Below, in pieces: positions 25,927 through 36,073 of a DNA stretch of 64,000 bases. The notes beneath the pieces are model-generated. The model was given only the letters and a program-made list of their open reading frames with translations. It was not told where the DNA came from and searched no databases. How positions within the stretch are numbered: the first letter of the stretch is position 1; the number at the start of each line of letters is the position of its first letter. This DNA comes from Shimazuella alba (lineage in GTDB: Bacteria; Bacillota; Bacilli; Thermoactinomycetales; Thermoactinomycetaceae): positions 62,001-126,000 of the forward strand of contig NZ_WUUL01000001.1 of NCBI RefSeq assembly GCF_009831235.1, written 5' to 3'. The translations under genes were made by a program, and so were the position numbers.

Positions 25927-27270
25927 TTGTATAGAAAAATTTCGGCTTTTTTATTTCCGGTTACTCTCCTTGCGTTAGTTGCAACTGGCATTTGGGGCTA
26001 TTATGAAAGTCAAGACAAAGATTCTATTTTAATTAAAGCGGAAAATCAATATCAAAGAGCATTTCATGAGTTAAATGACCATATGGATCAATTGGATGCA
26101 GAGATGGGGAAATCGTTAGCGATAAATTCAGCAAAACAAACAACAACTTCTATGACAAATGTTTGGCGTTTGACCTATGCAGCACAAAACGATATTGGAC
26201 AGTTACCAATGACATTGATGCCTTTTCATAAGGCTGAAGAGTTTTTAAGTGACCTGGGAACTTTTTCGTATAAAATTGGAGTACGTGACCTTCATGTCAA
26301 TCCAATGAGTGCAAATGAATGGAAATCACTTCAATCATTATACAACCATCAAAAAGAAATTCGGAGTAACCTTCATCAACTACAATCTAAAGTATTGGAT
26401 AAAAATCTGCGTTGGATGGATGTAGAATTAGCTTTAGCATCAGAAGATAAGAAAATGGATAACACAATCATTGATGGATTTCACAAAGTAAACAAAATGG
26501 TAGAACAATATCCAGAAGCAGATTGGGGACCTACTGTTAATAATCTAAAAGTAAGACAAAAAGAAAAGTATAGCCACTTAAAAGGAAAGACGATCACACC
26601 AGAAGAAGCAAAACGAGAAGTATCACGGTTGCTAAATCGTCCAACAACAAAAAATATGTCCGTGGTTCTAAACAAAAAAGGTGACTACCAAACTTACAGT
26701 GTTCGCTATCCGTTAAAATCAGGAGATGTATACACGGATGTTACAAGAATTGGTGGTAAAGTCGTATGGATGATTGATGAGAGGGCAGTCGGAAAAAGGA
26801 AGTTGAATTATGAACAGGCTGAAGCTGGTGCTAGACGTTTTCTTACAAGACTAGGTTATCCCAACATGTCAGTTATCTCTTATAATCAAACCGATAATGT
26901 GCTTTCCTTAAATTATGTTCATCGTGAAGATGAAGTGTTGGTTTACCCACAAGCATTAACAGTTAAAGTTGCTTTGGATAATGGGAATATTGTTGGAATG
27001 CATGCAGCTGAATATGTCTTCAATTTTCATGAGACAGTAAAAGGAAAGCCAAAGTTAAGCCAAGCTGCTGCTCAGAAATTCGTTAGTCCTCGGTTAAAGA
27101 TTCAAAAAGGAAACCTTGCTTATATTTATGGAGAAGATGGTAATGAGGCTTTATGCTATGAGTTCCTTGGTACAATTAATAAAGAACAATATCGTGTCTT
27201 TATCAATGCACAAAATGGAAATGAAGAATTTATTGAGAAAATCACGAAAGCAGATATTTCACAGGTTTAA
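25927..27270 (+). CDS. ypeB: Germination protein YpeB
   Basis: A 447-residue protein with one N-terminal membrane helix (about 7-24), a helical region and C-terminal PepSY-like repeats. It matches YpeB, which stabilises and inhibits SleB in the dormant spore. TTG start with AGGAGTGA upstream, 12 bases after sleB, in the usual sleB-ypeB operon made in the forespore. Confidence 0.92.
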   Translation: MYRKISAFLFPVTLLALVATGIWGYYESQDKDSILIKAENQYQRAFHELNDHMDQLDAEMGKSLAINSAKQTTTSMTNVWRLTYAAQNDIGQLPMTLMPFHKAEEFLSDLGTFSYKIGVRDLHVNPMSANEWKSLQSLYNHQKEIRSNLHQLQSKVLDKNLRWMDVELALASEDKKMDNTIIDGFHKVNKMVEQYPEADWGPTVNNLKVRQKEKYSHLKGKTITPEEAKREVSRLLNRPTTKNMSVVLNKKGDYQTYSVRYPLKSGDVYTDVTRIGGKVVWMIDERAVGKRKLNYEQAEAGARRFLTRLGYPNMSVISYNQTDNVLSLNYVHREDEVLVYPQALTVKVALDNGNIVGMHAAEYVFNFHETVKGKPKLSQAAAQKFVSPRLKIQKGNLAYIYGEDGNEALCYEFLGTINKEQYRVFINAQNGNEEFIEKITKADISQV

Positions 27271-27318
27271 GAGAATCATTATTCCTTTCTATGCAATCCA
27301 TTGAATCCCTTTTGCCCC

Positions 27319-27346
27319 TTGCAAGTTCGACAAAGTATAGTATAAT
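27319..27346 (+). promoter_or_regulatory. Sigma-A promoter of cmk
   Basis: TTGCAA (27319-27324), a 16-base spacer and TATAAT (27341-27346). It starts a leader of roughly 150 bases. Confidence 0.6.
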
Positions 27347-27448
27347 ACCTGTAGAACGAGCACGAATGTTTACATAAATATGATGTTTTGTCGGGTTGAA
27401 GTCTATCGATGGATTGCATTAGCTAGATGATAATAAGTTCATCGCTTT

Positions 27449-27480
27449 GAGCAGGCTAAAAGACCTGCTCATTTATTTTT
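27449..27480 (+). terminator. Terminator-like hairpin in the cmk leader
   Basis: GAGCAGG and CCTGCTC form a 7-bp stem with an 8-base loop, followed by ATTTATTTTT, ending about 6 bases before the cmk ribosome site. It may terminate sleB-ypeB transcripts or act as an attenuator for cmk. Confidence 0.6.
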
Positions 27481-27505
27481 ATGCTTGGAGAAAGGATCGA
27501 CTAAT

Positions 27506-28174
27506 ATGTTGCCCATTCAGGTAGCAATTGATGGTCCAGCTGGTGCTGGTAAAAGTACAGTTGCTAAGTTGGTAGCAAAACAACTTGGTGCAAAGTATAT
27601 CGATACAGGTGCTATGTATCGGGCAGTTGGGTGGCTAGTTTCAACCAATCATGTTGATGTAAAGGATGAGGAACAGGTTCTTCGTTTGGCTGAATCACTG
27701 CGTTTTTCATTTACAGATTCAGGCATACAAGTAAATGGTTTCCAACTTACGAATGAGATACGAACTGAGCAAATTTCAGCATTTGCATCCGCCATCGCTA
27801 AAATAGGCGGGGTAAGGGAAGTACTCGTAGAGAAGCAACGTCAACTTGCTGGGTTAGAGTCAGTCGTAATGGATGGAAGAGACGTTGGGACTCATGTTTT
27901 ACCAAATGCAAATATAAAAATATTCTTAACAGCATCTGTAGAGAAACGTGTAGAACGGCGATTTAAGGAGTTGAAAAGAAAAGGCGAGCAACCTTCCTTA
28001 GAAACACTTAAACAAGAGATTATGGATCGCGACCATAATGATAAAAATCGTCAGTTTGCTCCTCTATGCAAAGCTGAAGATGCCATTCTTCTTGATACTA
28101 CTGAATTAACGATGGACCAAGTGGTTGATCAAATACTTCAGTTATGTCGCACCAAATTAGGCGGTGAAGAGTAG
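27506..28174 (+). CDS. cmk: Cytidylate kinase
   Basis: A 222-residue nucleoside monophosphate kinase that converts CMP or dCMP to the diphosphate. The P-loop GPAGAGKST (about residues 9-17), DTGAMYRAV, the DGRDVGT motif and the LID segment RDHNDKNRQFAPL are present. The frame opens at 27485, but ATG 27506 gives the family N-terminus. It is followed at once by plsC and rpsA, as in many Firmicutes. Confidence 0.94.
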   Translation: MLPIQVAIDGPAGAGKSTVAKLVAKQLGAKYIDTGAMYRAVGWLVSTNHVDVKDEEQVLRLAESLRFSFTDSGIQVNGFQLTNEIRTEQISAFASAIAKIGGVREVLVEKQRQLAGLESVVMDGRDVGTHVLPNANIKIFLTASVEKRVERRFKELKRKGEQPSLETLKQEIMDRDHNDKNRQFAPLCKAEDAILLDTTELTMDQVVDQILQLCRTKLGGEE

Positions 28175-28175
28175 T

Positions 28176-28778
28176 ATGAAAGAGAGTAGAGGATGGTATT
28201 TGTTTTTTAGAGGATGTTTTCGACTCCTTTTTGCTTCTATTTTTCGGTGGAAGATAGAAGGCCATGAACATGTCCCCAAAGAAGGCTCTGCAGTTATTTG
28301 CTCCAATCATATAAGTTTGTTAGATCCTCCGTTGGTTGGTAGTGCATGTAAACGAGAAATTCACTTTATGGCGAAAGAAGAATTATTTCATTTCCCGGTA
28401 TTATCCTATTTTTTACCTAAGATTCTAGCTTTTCCAGTAAAACGTGGAACAAGCGATATGAAAGCGATTAAAACTGCGATTAAGATTCTACGGAATAACG
28501 AATTATTTGGTATATTTCCTGAAGGGACACGAAAGAAAGCAGATGAACCGGAAGAAGCCGAAGAAGGTGCGGTTTTTATTGCGCTAAAAGCAAAAGCACC
28601 AATCATTCCTGTAGCTCTTATAGGACCGTATCGCATTTTCCGTCCAGTACGAGTAGTTTTTGGAGAACCAATTGATACGACTCCATATACGGCGGGCAAA
28701 ATTAATAAAGAAGTGATAACAGAAGTTACACAGATTATGATGGATAGGATTCAGGATTTGGTGAATCAGCATCGGTAA
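28176..28778 (+). CDS. plsC: 1-acyl-sn-glycerol-3-phosphate acyltransferase
   Basis: A 200-residue PlsC-family enzyme that makes phosphatidic acid from lysophosphatidic acid. The catalytic NHISLLDP (HX4D) and substrate motif FPEGTR are clear, with an N-terminal hydrophobic segment. ATG 28176 lies one base after the cmk stop; GTG 28164 is an alternative inside cmk. The cmk-plsC-rpsA order is conserved. Confidence 0.92.
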   Translation: MKESRGWYLFFRGCFRLLFASIFRWKIEGHEHVPKEGSAVICSNHISLLDPPLVGSACKREIHFMAKEELFHFPVLSYFLPKILAFPVKRGTSDMKAIKTAIKILRNNELFGIFPEGTRKKADEPEEAEEGAVFIALKAKAPIIPVALIGPYRIFRPVRVVFGEPIDTTPYTAGKINKEVITEVTQIMMDRIQDLVNQHR

Positions 28779-28871
28779 GTGGATCATAATGTGAGTAGGA
28801 AGTATTTGCTCAGTGATCATTACAATATATATTTGGCACATTTGGTTATCTCATGGAGGAGGTCTGTCAGC

Positions 28872-30011
28872 ATGTCAGAAGAAATGAAAGCAGAATTTGT
28901 GCAAGTTGGAGACATTGTTACAGGAAAAGTTGTGAAAGTGGAACAAAATCAAGCATTAGTTGATATAGGTTATAAATCGGAAGCTATTCTACCTATTTCG
29001 GAAGTATCCAGTTTGCATGTAGAACAAGTTGCAGATGAGGTACAAGACGAGCAAGAATTACGAGTAAAAGTAATTCGATACAATCAAGAAGAAGACCAAT
29101 TTGTTGTTTCTAAGAAAGCAGTAGATGCGGAATCAGCTTGGGAAGCTTTACAAGAAAAATTTGAATCTGGTAAGTCAATCGTAGCGACAGTTGCCGATGT
29201 AGTAAAAGGTGGGCTTGTGGTTAATGTTGGAATCCGTGGTTTTATCCCTGCATCTCTAGTAGAACTTCGATTTGTAGAAGATTTTTCTGAATACAAAGGG
29301 AAAGAATTAGAACTAAAAGTTGTTGAACTCGATAAAGAAAAGAACAAATGTATTTTGTCACGTAAAGCAGTGTTAGAAGCAGAAGCAAATCAAAATAAAG
29401 AACAGACACTCAATAGTATTGAAGTTGGATCTGTTTTAGAAGGAACCGTTCAGCGCATCACTGATTTTGGTGCATTTATTGATATTGGTGGTGTAGATGG
29501 GTTGGTTCATGTTTCGGAAATCGCTTGGCACCGTGTTGGGCATCCATCTGAAGCAGTGAATGTTGGCGATAGTGTTCAAGTAAAAGTACTCAAAGTAGAT
29601 CGTGAAAATGAACGTATCAGTTTGAGTATGAAGGAAACACAAGAAGGACCTTGGCAACAAGTGGCACGAGAAATTCAAGTGGATGATGTGGTTAAAGGTG
29701 AAGTAAAACGCCTTGTATCATTTGGCGCATTTGTAGAAGTATTTCCTGGTGTAGAAGGACTTGTTCACATTTCCCAAATCTCTCATCACCATATTGGAAC
29801 CCCATCAGAAGTACTAAAAGAAGGCGAAGAGGTTCAAGTGAAGGTATTGGATATTCAACCTGATCAAAAACGAATTAGCCTTAGTATCAGAGATGTTTCT
29901 GAACAACCGGCACCTGTGAAGAAAGAAACAAAAGAAACTGTAAAAGAAGATAATAGTTCTTTCGGAGTTACTCTTGGTGACATGTATCCAGAGCTTCGCA
30001 ATCTCAAATAA
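28872..30011 (+). CDS. rpsA: S1-domain protein, ribosomal protein S1 homologue (YpfD)
   Basis: A 379-residue protein with four S1 RNA-binding repeats (roughly 14-85, 100-170, 190-255 and 275-345), visible as repeated GxVxxxxxFGAFVxxxxxxxGLVHISxI patterns. The first two repeats are more divergent. The C-terminus is a charged Glu/Lys tail. Firmicute homologues (YpfD) are not stably ribosome-bound like E. coli S1. ATG 28872 has GGAGGAGG upstream. Confidence 0.93.
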   Translation: MSEEMKAEFVQVGDIVTGKVVKVEQNQALVDIGYKSEAILPISEVSSLHVEQVADEVQDEQELRVKVIRYNQEEDQFVVSKKAVDAESAWEALQEKFESGKSIVATVADVVKGGLVVNVGIRGFIPASLVELRFVEDFSEYKGKELELKVVELDKEKNKCILSRKAVLEAEANQNKEQTLNSIEVGSVLEGTVQRITDFGAFIDIGGVDGLVHVSEIAWHRVGHPSEAVNVGDSVQVKVLKVDRENERISLSMKETQEGPWQQVAREIQVDDVVKGEVKRLVSFGAFVEVFPGVEGLVHISQISHHHIGTPSEVLKEGEEVQVKVLDIQPDQKRISLSIRDVSEQPAPVKKETKETVKEDNSSFGVTLGDMYPELRNLK

Positions 30012-30027
30012 GGTATGATATCAGTTA

Positions 30028-30059
30028 CAAAAAACCTAGCTAGTAATGCTAGGTTTTTT
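30028..30059 (+). terminator. Terminator of the cmk-plsC-rpsA unit
   Basis: AAAAAACCTAGC and its complement form a perfect stem with a 7-base loop, ending in TTTTTT. Confidence 0.85.
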
Positions 30060-30129
30060 GTATTTGTAGGATAAAATAAGTTTTTTATCCATATGACTTT
30101 GAAAAACGATTGGTAAGACTATACATCGG

Positions 30130-30350
30130 GGCACTGGATGAATTTTAGTGGTGTGTCTTTTTACGATGAATCAGCATCAAAAGGGAATAGAGTACCTGGG
30201 TGCAGAAACAACATCAGTATAACTGACGTTGGGTGGGTAAATGTCAGCCTGCTTAGATGTATCGTCGCGCGAAGATCAGAGGTGCTCTCGTATGACTGGA
30301 CAGATACAAGCCCCTACCTTTAAGCGTCAGCGTAGTTGGCGGGTTGTTGA
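30130..30350 (+). mobile_element. Decayed IS605/TnpB-like right end, copy A
   Basis: Fragments of a coding end (about 30165-30222, including the sense of IEYLG...SV before a TAA) are followed by a GC-rich conserved tail. It contains GGGTAAATGTCAGCCTGC (30235-30252), GATGTA, AGATCAGAG, TCTCGTATGACTGGA (30286-30300) and an end near TTGTTGA 30350. The same blocks occur in reverse orientation at 38743-38870. This layout, a coding end followed by a structured tail with a terminal hairpin, is what IS200/IS605 tnpB (omega-RNA) right ends look like. Family assignment is by pattern only. Confidence 0.45.
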
Positions 30351-30700
30351 TAAAGAAATATATGACATGCACCTTTTGCACGTATTGGTATCATAGAAAG
30401 GATTCAATGGTTTTCTCCATTTTGGTTCTCTATGCTTTTGTAGAGAAAATCAATCTTCATTTTTTTATGTAAGTAGTTATTTTGTGTAAAGAAAAATAGA
30501 GCAGGGGAAATTTTATAAATATAGATAAACCTTGGAAATACAAAGAAGTAGTAAAGTAATTAAAAAAAATGGGGATATACGAAAAAATAATAGCAATGGT
30601 AATACAGACAAATGAGATGATAAAGGGAAAATACTTATATTTATGTATACTAGCCCTCAAAGTTTTTACAAATAATTTGGGATGCGAGGTAGTTTAAAAG
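30351..30700. other. AT-rich stretch without a gene
   Basis: Nothing supportable is seen apart from a weak hairpin near 30427-30450. Confidence 0.4.
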
Positions 30701-30711
30701 ACAAAGTTTAA

Positions 30712-31200
30712 TTAACGAGCACAAGACAATACAAGTATGGTAAGAGGATCGATATTTTTCAAAAATTCTCCTGTAGAAACAAATCGAAGATATTCCAATT
30801 GGGGGAATCGTATTCGTTTTGTAAGGTGGTGCCCAAATTCCAAAAATGAGTATAACCAATGTTGAATATTGATAAATGTAGTCAACAAAGCAGCTAAGGT
30901 TAAAGCTACTATAGGAGATTTTTTTGTTTTAAACTCAGGAGCAAGGAACAAGAACAGCACAATATCGCCTGTCCAATTTAGGGTTAATAAGGAAGATTGA
31001 TCCATTTTGTCCCAGCCAAAATGGAATATCATGTGCATCATGGAATAATCAAACTCAGGTGTACTTAATACAAGAGCTGTAAAAAAAGGAAATTATCATA
31101 AATTCTGTAAAAAGTATGTCATTCATATTTATTACTGTTTTGAATCCTAACGATACAATCAAAGCAACGGAGAATATCAGAACAATATTACCGGTTAAAA
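30712..31200 (-). pseudogene. Fragment of a spore germination permease (GerAB type)
   Basis: A minus-strand frame (30712-31041) carries APEFKTKKSPIVALTLAALL and RFPQLEYLRFVSTGEFLKNI. These match the layout of GerAB/GerBB/GerKB receptor permeases, whose late segment reads like FPxLxLVRxIxIGDFIERLE. Related frames upstream to about 31200 (ILTGNIVLIFSVALIVSLGF) are interrupted. The N-terminal half is not intact. It looks like a decayed nutrient-germinant receptor gene. Confidence 0.5.
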
Positions 31201-31599
31201 TTAGTCTCAGATAACAAAGAAATAAGCGATTTGACTTGAATCTTACGATAACGATTGAGGAAGAAAAAGATGTAGTTCGTGAGTTTATTACGTTTATCCG
31301 AACTGATGATAGGTATACTTTTTATTCCCATGCCAAGTATTACTTTTCCCCTGTCAAAGATTTGATCAAATTGTCCTTTACAAGGGGTGGAATGAGTGGA
31401 ATTTACGGATGTCAAACGATGGGGTAAAGAATTATCAAAATATTTTGTTTAAAATTATGAGTACGAAAATTATATCAAGCAAAAAAATAAATTTCGTTTG
31501 GCAAGAACTCGGTTTGACCTTATCACCGCTATTCATTTGCTGCAACTTGAAGGAGAATCTTTACCCACATAAAGCAAATAAACCCTACAACTGACGCCA

Positions 31600-31790
31600 A
31601 AAAATATACAGATGCTTTGTGAATTTATTGTATAGGTGAAAACGGAGATGTTTGTCAACTGCATATAACCATGATCAGTGCAATCGCCGAGTTTGAGCAA
31701 GAAAAAACGAGTAGATGGAATTTATTAAGGGAAGAAGGGGGAAACAAAGGTTGCTGGAAACAAAAAAATAACATATGTGACACTACAAAC
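31600..31790 (+). pseudogene. Fragment of a serine recombinase (resolvase)
   Basis: A plus-strand frame has MISAIAEFEQEKTSR near 31670-31712, matching the helix E motif (M-I-x-A-x-A-E-F-E-R) of resolvases and invertases. The preceding DVCQLHIT is like the usual DTSTPxGxLMF. The reading frame then diverges, and no catalytic N-terminus is found. It is probably a decayed integration or resolution gene. Confidence 0.45.
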
Positions 31791-31959
31791 CGATCAGGAA
31801 CTTTGACGATCAAACTATTACATGCAGAGAAAACACAGTTAGAGGAAACTGCCATGGAAATAAAAGGAGCAAATTGTGATATTTTTGCCCCACCAAATAA
31901 GGCAAACGAGAGAAGAATATTTCTCATCTCAGAAAGAGCTTTGTTATTAGTCTGAATTT

Positions 31960-32998
31960 TCCACTATGATAGAATAGACAACCATCCACAATCACATAGA
32001 AAGAGACCATAACATGGGTGCTAAAAAGCTTTCGATTCCAAGGTTTCACATGTGGGAAGTTACTGCCTATTATCCGGTAGTGGAGCGTGTTTTCCAGGAT
32101 GGGGATAATGCAACTTACTTCGATTCCAATGTAAACGAGAAGGATTACTCCTTGCAAGTTACCAAAACTCGTGTAGCTGTAATTTGTGGCTTAGGACTTA
32201 TTTGTGTTACCAATCGTCCACAGATGATTCTAATGATCTAACATTCGATGGGAAGAAAATGGCTACGGTAAAGCGAGTGAAGTAAGTTGTCTGTGTTTCT
32301 GGGTAGTTTCCAAGCGAGCTATCCAGAAACACCAAATGTAACCTAATTCAGGGACGTGAAGAATAAATTGAACATTGGCACTGTTTCTCATATGATAAAA
32401 AGGTAACGGCATTACTCCCGCACTGAAAAGAGAGATCATGTCCAACTCCTTGCTGAAGTTCCAGTGGGACATCAATGTACTCTTCCCATTTATCCCTTCT
32501 TTTTCTGCTTTCTATTTCATTTGAGTTCCCTCGCCCCATTTGATTTGATACGAGAAAAGAGGCAATTTTCTTTAAGCGAAAAGAAGAAACCACCAAAAGG
32601 TTCCATGGCATAATGGTGGGAGATAAAAATAGAAATCCTATAAAATGGATGCGTGATACAAAAGATTCTAAATGTTGCTCTTGGTACAAAAGAGGAAAAC
32701 CAATACCGTCTAGTTGTCAGTGAAATTGGGGTTCTATTGAAGACATAATCTGGGGTATCCAAAAAAGTAAAAAGTAGTAAAAAAACGGTGTAATTCAAAT
32801 GGAACAACTCCTAAAAACCTTTTTGATATGTAGTTTTTCGATATTATAATACTTATACAACTTATTTTGGAATGAAGTTGTTGCTGTTAAATTCTGAATA
32901 TTATGTTATTTTATAATCTGATAAAACTTCCCATTTTGTGGTGCTTTTGTTTTATCTACAGCTTATTTATCCATACTACGTATTAAGAGGTGATAGTT
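31960..32998. other. Degenerate region, possible GerAA-type remnant on the minus strand
   Basis: No intact gene is seen. On the minus strand near 32560-32680 a frame reads GFLFLSPTIMPWN followed by a basic stretch, loosely like the C-terminus of GerAA proteins (G-x-x-Y-L-S-P-x-x-P). That would fit a gerAA-gerAB order with the fragment at 30712-31200, but similarity is weak. Confidence 0.25.
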
Positions 32999-33610
32999 GT
33001 GTCTACTTTTATACCTTTGGTTATTTTAATTTTACTTTCATCGGGCTGGTTTACTTTTTTGCCTCATCAGCTCGACATAGCGAAACAAAATATCATAATT
33101 TATTTGGCTATTATTAGTTGTGCCTCACTGTTACCACCTATTTCAATTACATCGTTTATGGATATACATCTCGATTATCTTTGTTTATTTATTCTTTTCC
33201 TTTTTTTATTAAAGCGAATTCCACTTGATCGATTAGCTACGTTGATTAGTTTAATGATCATGTTAGGAAGTTTTTTATTTTTATTTCATGAAGTATCTCG
33301 AACAGCATTATGGTGGAGATCTTTTACCTTTCAGTGGTTTACCATTTTTTTATCAATTGGCGAAGCTATAATATCTACTAGTTTGATCATCGAGCAGTTC
33401 TGCTTGGTGTTTGGCGGTTTATTGATTACACAGTGCGGGCTCTACTATCTTTATCATGATCGTCTTAGTCCAATGGTAATTCCAGGGTTGGGTGCATCGG
33501 ATACGTTTTGGATTACAGTAAGCATTTTAATCATAGTAAAAAAATTACAACTTTGGGTTCCTACTATTCAAAAAAACTGGAGGTTGGCATATTGGACAAA
33601 GAAACGTTAG
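32999..33610 (+). CDS. yphA: Integral membrane protein (YphA-like)
   Basis: A protein of about 203 residues with six or so hydrophobic segments and few charged residues. It is immediately upstream of a YIEGIA-domain gene, the same place as yphA in B. subtilis, and overlaps it by 19 bases. GTG 32999 has GAGGTGA five bases upstream; a GTG at 32990 overlaps that site. Function is not known. The name rests on position and topology rather than on motif. Confidence 0.65.
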   Translation: MSTFIPLVILILLSSGWFTFLPHQLDIAKQNIIIYLAIISCASLLPPISITSFMDIHLDYLCLFILFLFLLKRIPLDRLATLISLMIMLGSFLFLFHEVSRTALWWRSFTFQWFTIFLSIGEAIISTSLIIEQFCLVFGGLLITQCGLYYLYHDRLSPMVIPGLGASDTFWITVSILIIVKKLQLWVPTIQKNWRLAYWTKKR

Positions 33611-34476
33611 CGATCACTTTGGGGATTATTTTTGGTTTTGCTGCTAGATTGCGATTATTACAGAGTGATTATCGTCAATATCCTACCTATCCTCATGGTC
33701 AAGTCATTCATTTAGCACTAGGTTTGATTGCTTCTGCTCTAGGGGCTGTTGCTATTCCTGCTTTGTTAAAACCGGATTATACAGCAGTTACTTTTCTAAC
33801 TTTAGCTGCTCAACAATTTCGTGATGTACGCAATATGGAAAGAGAAACGCTACAAAAATTAGATGAAACTGAATTGGTACCCCGGGGATTTAGTTACATA
33901 GAAGGAATAGCGATGGTTTTTGAAGGGAGAAACTATATTGTTATTCTCGCTGCTCTTTTTACGAGCGCAGCGGTCATGTTTGGTGGGTGGATTACTGGTG
34001 TGGTAGTAGGTATTGTTGCAATCGTCTTGTCGAGTTTGTTGAAATCAGGGAAAAATATGGGTCAAATCGGTGCAGTGTATGAAGTGCCTCTGCGTGTCGA
34101 AGGAGCAAGTTTGTATGCAGCAGATATTTATTTGATGAATATTGGATTACCAGATAACAGGAAACGAATCTTAGAAAATGGAGTAGGTATTGTCATAGAA
34201 CCTTTGAATGCGAGTAGTAGAATAACCATTTCTAATCTTGGTCAACGCCAAGCTATATTACACGATGTTTCTTCTATTCTTGGAGTTACAAGAGATTCTG
34301 GTGAACCAGCTCTCACGCCTCTTGCAAAACTAGATTTAAAAGATGGGCGCTTAGGATTAGTGACACTTCCCCAAGAAAAGAATATCCCAAAGATAATCCA
34401 AGTTATTAAAAATGTCCCAGTACTGGAAAGTGCAGTCCGAAAGCCAAACCAATTTGATGCCAAAAAGCAGGTGTAA
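33592..34476 (+). CDS. seaA: YIEGIA-family sporulation membrane protein (SeaA/YphB-like)
   Basis: A 294-residue membrane protein with the defining motif FSYIEGIAMVFEGRNY near residues 103-118, flanked by hydrophobic segments, plus a soluble C-terminal half. The family (Pfam YIEGIA, B. subtilis SeaA/YphB) is restricted to endospore formers and linked to spore envelope assembly. The start is TTG 33592 with GGAGG 9 bases before; the longer frame upstream lies inside yphA. Confidence 0.85.
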   Translation: MDKETLAITLGIIFGFAARLRLLQSDYRQYPTYPHGQVIHLALGLIASALGAVAIPALLKPDYTAVTFLTLAAQQFRDVRNMERETLQKLDETELVPRGFSYIEGIAMVFEGRNYIVILAALFTSAAVMFGGWITGVVVGIVAIVLSSLLKSGKNMGQIGAVYEVPLRVEGASLYAADIYLMNIGLPDNRKRILENGVGIVIEPLNASSRITISNLGQRQAILHDVSSILGVTRDSGEPALTPLAKLDLKDGRLGLVTLPQEKNIPKIIQVIKNVPVLESAVRKPNQFDAKKQV

Positions 34477-34478
34477 CG

Positions 34479-34661
34479 ATGAATGAGAAAATATTAGCTA
34501 TTATAACAACAGCACCAGATCTTGTGGCAGGTGGTGGTTCTCCTGTTTTTGTGACAAAGGATGAAGAAGAATTATTAGAAAGAGCATTCCTTTTAGAAAA
34601 AATATTAGATGCGATGGTACACAAATTAAATGAGTCTACCTATATCATCGTGAAACATTAA
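34479..34661 (+). CDS. Small partner protein of the YIEGIA protein
   Basis: A 60-residue cytoplasmic protein (MNEKILAIITTAPDLVAGGGSPVF). Its size and its position two bases after the YIEGIA gene match the family annotated as capping complex subunit for YIEGIA. It probably acts with the upstream membrane protein in sporulation. The biochemical role is not established. Confidence 0.75.
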   Translation: MNEKILAIITTAPDLVAGGGSPVFVTKDEEELLERAFLLEKILDAMVHKLNESTYIIVKH

Positions 34662-34744
34662 CGGTTGAAGTCAGAACCCTCGATAGGTAAACTGTATGAG
34701 GAAGACTTTGATATTCAAAGTGATAAATGAAGTGAGGAAGTTAA

Positions 34745-36061
34745 ATGAGCTTACCAGTTGTAGCAATTGTAGGTCGCCCAAATGTGGGGAAATCAACTAT
34801 ATTTAATCGATTAGCAGGCGAGAGAATTGCCATTGTTCAGGATGAACCTGGAATTACAAGAGATCGAATCTATACCCAGAGTGATTGGAATGGGGAACGG
34901 TTTCATGTTATTGATACAGGTGGTTTGGAGTTCGGTGAGCAAGATGAGATTTTAGACCATATTCGTAACCAAGCTGAATTGGCCTTAGAGGAATCGGATG
35001 TCATTTTATTTGTAGTCGATGGCAGAGAAGGTATAACATCCGGTGATGAAGAGGTAGCGCGTTTATTGCATAAGACCAATAAACCAGTGATCATTGTAGC
35101 AAATAAAATTGATCACCATAAACATGCAGATTTAGCATATGAATTTTATCAGCTTGGTTTTGAACATGTAGTAGCTGTGTCTTCTTTGCATGGAACTGGT
35201 ACAGGAGATATGTTAGATTTAACGGTGTCCTTGTTCCCTGAAAAGATAGAAGAGACATACGATGAGGAAACCATAAAAGTCTCTTTGATTGGTCGCCCCA
35301 ATGTGGGAAAGTCATCGTTGGTCAATGCTATTCTAGGAGAAGAGCGGGTTATTGTTAGTCCAGTAGCTGGCACAACAAGAGATGCAATTGATACACCATT
35401 TACCCATGATGGAGAGTCTATTGTATTAATTGATACAGCGGGTTTGCGTAAACGCGGAAAAGTATATGAATCGATTGAAAAGTTCAGTGTACTACGTGCG
35501 ATGCAAGCAATTGAGCGATCAGATGTATGTCTAATTGTACTAGATGGAGAACGTGGGATTGCAGAACAGGATAAGAAAATAGCAGGATATGCACATGAAG
35601 CAGGTCGTGCAGCTATTTTTGTCGTAAATAAATGGGATGCGGTAGAAAAAGATGAAAAAACGATGGATCGATTTCGAAAAGAAATTCGTTTTCAATTTCA
35701 ATTTATGTCTTATGCACCCATTTTGTTCACCTCTGCAAAAACAAAGCAGCGAGTCGGTAAAGTTTTACCGAAAGTGAAAGAAGTAGCTGAACAACATGCA
35801 ATGCGTATATCTACTTCTGTTATTAATCAGGTCATGCAAGATGCCATTACGATGACGCCTCCCCCTTCGGATAAAGGAAGAAGATTTAAAGTGCAGTATG
35901 CTACACAAGTAGCCGTAAAACCGCCAACTATGGTACTGTTTGTCAATGACCCAGAACTTGCGCACTTTAGTTACTTACGATATTTAGAAAACCAGCTTCG
36001 GGAAGCATTTGCATTTGAAGGGACACCCTTAAAAATATTGTTACGCAAAAAGAACAAATGA
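34745..36061 (+). CDS. der: Ribosome-associated GTPase Der (EngA)
   Basis: A 438-residue tandem GTPase needed for 50S subunit maturation. Two G domains are visible: GRPNVGKS at about 9-16 with DTGG and NKID, and GRPNVGKS again at about 182-189 with DTAG and NKWD. A C-terminal KH-like domain follows (about 350-435). The length equals that of B. subtilis Der. Good GAGGAAG ribosome site. Confidence 0.96.
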   Translation: MSLPVVAIVGRPNVGKSTIFNRLAGERIAIVQDEPGITRDRIYTQSDWNGERFHVIDTGGLEFGEQDEILDHIRNQAELALEESDVILFVVDGREGITSGDEEVARLLHKTNKPVIIVANKIDHHKHADLAYEFYQLGFEHVVAVSSLHGTGTGDMLDLTVSLFPEKIEETYDEETIKVSLIGRPNVGKSSLVNAILGEERVIVSPVAGTTRDAIDTPFTHDGESIVLIDTAGLRKRGKVYESIEKFSVLRAMQAIERSDVCLIVLDGERGIAEQDKKIAGYAHEAGRAAIFVVNKWDAVEKDEKTMDRFRKEIRFQFQFMSYAPILFTSAKTKQRVGKVLPKVKEVAEQHAMRISTSVINQVMQDAITMTPPPSDKGRRFKVQYATQVAVKPPTMVLFVNDPELAHFSYLRYLENQLREAFAFEGTPLKILLRKKNK

Positions 36062-36073
36062 TGAGGAGGACCT

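Noticed and set aside
30138-30323. A 61-codon plus-strand frame
   Set aside because: It runs through the conserved non-coding tail shared with 38743-38870, so it is better explained as part of a mobile-element end.
31924-32807. Several 70-110 codon frames on both strands
   Set aside because: They overlap, have no start signals and look like decay products; only weak GerA-like hints are seen.
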